NCBI GenBank assembly: GCA_038133505.1
Contig: JAYPTI010000085.1
Location: forward strand, 1-14,363
Length of the DNA: 14,363 nucleotides
Direction of reading: 5' to 3'
Origin: JAYQUR01 sp038133505
GTDB taxonomy: Bacteria > Pseudomonadota > Alphaproteobacteria > MPNO01 > UBA830
Shown here: positions 13,128 through 14,363 of the stretch, piece by piece
Position numbering within the stretch: position 1 is the first letter of the stretch
Layout: each line of letters opens with the position of its first letter
Position numbers and translations under genes: made by a program
Notes under the pieces: model-generated
What the model saw: the letters and a program-made list of their open reading frames with translations, nothing else
What the model was told of the DNA's origin: nothing
Databases searched by the model: none

Positions 13128-13949
13128 TTAATGTTCTCTCGGCATGTCTTCGCCGCGATCGATCTTGATGCCTTTTATCACCTCCTTGATGGAGCCGCAA
13201 AGCGGCAGGCTGACGCGCGCGGCGTCGGCCTCCTTGAGGACGATCGTCATGTCCTTTTCGGCCCACGGCATCGGCCACTGGTCGGCCTGGACGTCCATCG
13301 CCCAGTTGTGCGCGCTCGAATCGAGCAGTGCCTCGCGCAGCGGCCCGGCTTCGACCCCCAAGGCACCCGCGATGCGCGTGCCCTCGGTGTTGGCCGAGAT
13401 GCACGCCCACAGGATCAGGTTGTTGACCATCTTGCCGACCTGGCCCGCGCCGAGATCGCCGAGATAGTAGATCGAGCTGGCGAAGGTCTCGAAGGCGGGA
13501 CGGCACGCGTCGAAGGTTGCCTTGTCGCCGCCGCCCATGATGAGCAGCTCGCCCGCGATAGCGGCGTGTTCGCCTCGGCACATCGGGATGTCGAGGAACG
13601 TAACGCCCGACCCAGTCGTACGGGCGGCGATGTCCTTCATCATCTGGGGCGAGGCGGTCGACGCGATGGCGACGATCAGCCCGTCGCGCGGGTTCGTCAT
13701 CAGCCCGCCCTTGCCGAACAGCGTCTCCTCGACCTGCGAGTCGAACCCGACGCCGACGATGGCGAGGTCGCACGACGCGCCGATCTCGGCGCAGTCGGCC
13801 GCCGCCTTGACGCCCGCATCGGCGACCGCGTCGACCGCCGCCTTCGCAACGTCGTAGCCCGTCACCTCGAAGCCCGCGCCCCGCAGATGGCGCGCCAGCG
13901 GCCCACCCATCTTGCCGAGACCGATCACGCCGACCTTTTTGATTGCCAT
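13128..13949 (-). CDS. NAD(P)-dependent beta-hydroxyacid dehydrogenase (HIBADH/GarR-like)
   Basis: 273 residues from ATG 13947-13949, which has a strong GGGAGGA ribosome site; a longer frame (13976) lacks one. The family reversibly oxidises beta-hydroxyacids such as 3-hydroxyisobutyrate or tartronate semialdehyde. The N-terminal Rossmann domain has VGVIGLGKMG (residues 6-15, GxGxxG), and the all-helical C-terminal domain has the catalytic Lys173 in 'GQVGKMVNNLILW'. Odd point: the substrate motif, normally 'DAPVSGG', is here 'DIPMCRGE' (120-127), replacing the Ser-Gly pair by Cys-Arg, so the substrate is probably not a standard one. It is the first gene of the operon with YtoQ, cupin and YCII. 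A BIME-like repeat begins only 28 bases upstream, so the promoter lies beyond or inside it, or the gene is read from the hydantoinase B transcript. Confidence 0.87.
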   Translation of the reverse strand: MAIKKVGVIGLGKMGGPLARHLRGAGFEVTGYDVAKAAVDAVADAGVKAAADCAEIGASCDLAIVGVGFDSQVEETLFGKGGLMTNPRDGLIVAIASTASPQMMKDIAARTTGSGVTFLDIPMCRGEHAAIAGELLIMGGGDKATFDACRPAFETFASSIYYLGDLGAGQVGKMVNNLILWACISANTEGTRIAGALGVEAGPLREALLDSSAHNWAMDVQADQWPMPWAEKDMTIVLKEADAARVSLPLCGSIKEVIKGIKIDRGEDMPREH

Positions 13950-13976
13950 GGTTTCCTCCCTTGTCGTGTTTTGCAC

Positions 13977-14050
13977 GGGCCGGTCTTAGACCGGCCCCTA
14001 CGGATATTCGTGCGCGTTCGCTGTGTGTAGGTGCGGGTCTAAGACCCGCC
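13977..14050 (-). repeat. BIME-like element of two REP hairpins, copy 2 (inverted relative to copy 1)
   Basis: Hairpin B comes first here: arms GGGCCGGTCT (13977-13986) and AGACCGGCCC (13988-13997) around one T, running into CCCCTACG (13995-14002). After a 23-base spacer, hairpin A follows: GTAGG, then arms GCGGGTCT (14033-14040) and AGACCCGC (14042-14049) around one A. The reverse complement matches the order and sequence of the element at 3823-3891, with a different spacer and a few mismatches in the A arm, so both are members of one dispersed family. It sits between the hydantoinase B stop and the reductase start, inside a probable transcription unit, where it could attenuate or stabilise the transcript. 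Confidence 0.82.
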
Positions 14051-14062
14051 TGCCAGTTTCGA

Positions 14063-14363
14063 TCACACCGTATTTGCGTTTTCTTTCAATACTTCGCGCA
14101 CGTCGACCAGCGACCCGCAGGTGGCACAGCTCGTCTCCTCGAGTGCGAAATTGGGGCCGTCGCCGCCGTAGCGCAGCGCGATCCACGGACCGGCGCGGTG
14201 CAGTGGATGACGCGCGGACGCGAAGTCTGTCTCGTTGCCGCAGGCGCCGCAGCGATGCCGCGAGCCGTTCGAGGCCCTGTCGCCCGCCTCTCGGCGCGCG
14301 GCGCGGATGCCGGCGCGTGCCCTTCCGGTAGAGGGCAGGTCGGGCGTAGTACCGTCCCTGCCC
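14063..14363 (-). CDS. Hydantoinase B/oxoprolinase family subunit, C-terminal end (partial)
   Basis: 99 residues remain, in frame from the window edge to TGA at 14063-14065. The ending 'GPWIALRYGGDGPNFALEE' then 'TSCATCGSLVDVREVL' resembles the C-terminal tail of many HyuB-type subunits, which together with HyuA perform ATP-dependent opening of N-methylhydantoin, oxoproline or related cyclic amides (or act as acetone/acetophenone carboxylase subunits). Two Cys pairs, HRCGACG (Cys38, Cys41 of the fragment) and CATCG (Cys79, Cys82), could form a zinc ribbon. The Arg-rich stretch before them is typical of a flexible linker. It lies upstream of, and in the same direction as, the reductase operon, separated by the BIME-like element. 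Assignment rests on the tail only, so other acetone-carboxylase-type members are possible. Confidence 0.65.
   Translation of the reverse strand, partial: GRDGTTPDLPSTGRARAGIRAARREAGDRASNGSRHRCGACGNETDFASARHPLHRAGPWIALRYGGDGPNFALEETSCATCGSLVDVREVLKENANTV

Noticed and set aside
13084..13773. Long upstream extension of YtoQ (382-codon frame)
   Set aside because: The extension is a shadow of the reductase gene; the true start has a good ribosome site at 13083.

Overview
The window is GC-rich, densely packed chromosomal DNA. Most genes use strongly G/C-ending codons and purine-rich ribosome binding sites, and the gene content (short-chain dehydrogenase, oligopeptidase B, dienelactone hydrolase, Mo-hydroxylase large subunit, HIBADH-like reductase, hydantoinase B) fits an environmental alphaproteobacterium with broad catabolic capacity. 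That assignment is inference from composition and gene content; there is no rRNA or marker gene. No tRNA, rRNA, transposase gene or CRISPR array was seen.

Layout. (1) 1-83: 3' end of a short-chain dehydrogenase. (2) About 58-1650: a visibly AT-richer segment with one minus-strand gene for a secreted, seven-repeat FG-GAP-type protein ending in a PEP-CTERM (exosortase) sorting signal, plus about 270 bp of AT-rich upstream DNA. (3) 1675-3834 (+): oligopeptidase B, whose stop codon lies inside a two-hairpin REP/BIME-like element. (4) 3906-8869 (-): six co-directional genes, in transcription order: cytosine-deaminase-like amidohydrolase, small tail-anchored unknown, IsdG/HmoA-like monooxygenase, type I extradiol dioxygenase (followed by a clear intrinsic terminator), secreted FG-GAP/VCBS-type protein, dienelactone hydrolase. 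(5) 8870-9047: divergent control region with a dyad, a possible promoter and a strongly structured leader. (6) 9048-11387 (+): form II CoxL-like molybdenum hydroxylase large subunit starting at TTG, without its usual FAD and Fe-S subunits nearby. (7) 11460-13949 (-): a compact four-gene operon, HIBADH-like reductase, YtoQ, cupin, double-YCII protein. (8) 13977-14050: a second BIME-like element in the opposite orientation. (9) 14063-14363 (-): C-terminal end of a hydantoinase B/oxoprolinase-family subunit.

How the genes may work together. Mo-hydroxylase, amidohydrolase, extradiol dioxygenase, dienelactone hydrolase, hydantoinase B and HIBADH-like reductase are all enzyme types used to open and process aromatic, N-heterocyclic or cyclic-amide compounds. 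Their clustering suggests a catabolic region, but no substrate can be named from sequence and the pathway link is inference.

Most unusual signals: the paired BIME-like repeats (one supplying a gene's stop codon), an exact 18-bp intergenic repeat shared by the PEP-CTERM upstream region and the gap after the CoxL-like gene, the AT-rich PEP-CTERM segment, and the orphan CoxL-like gene with its TTG start and hairpin leader.
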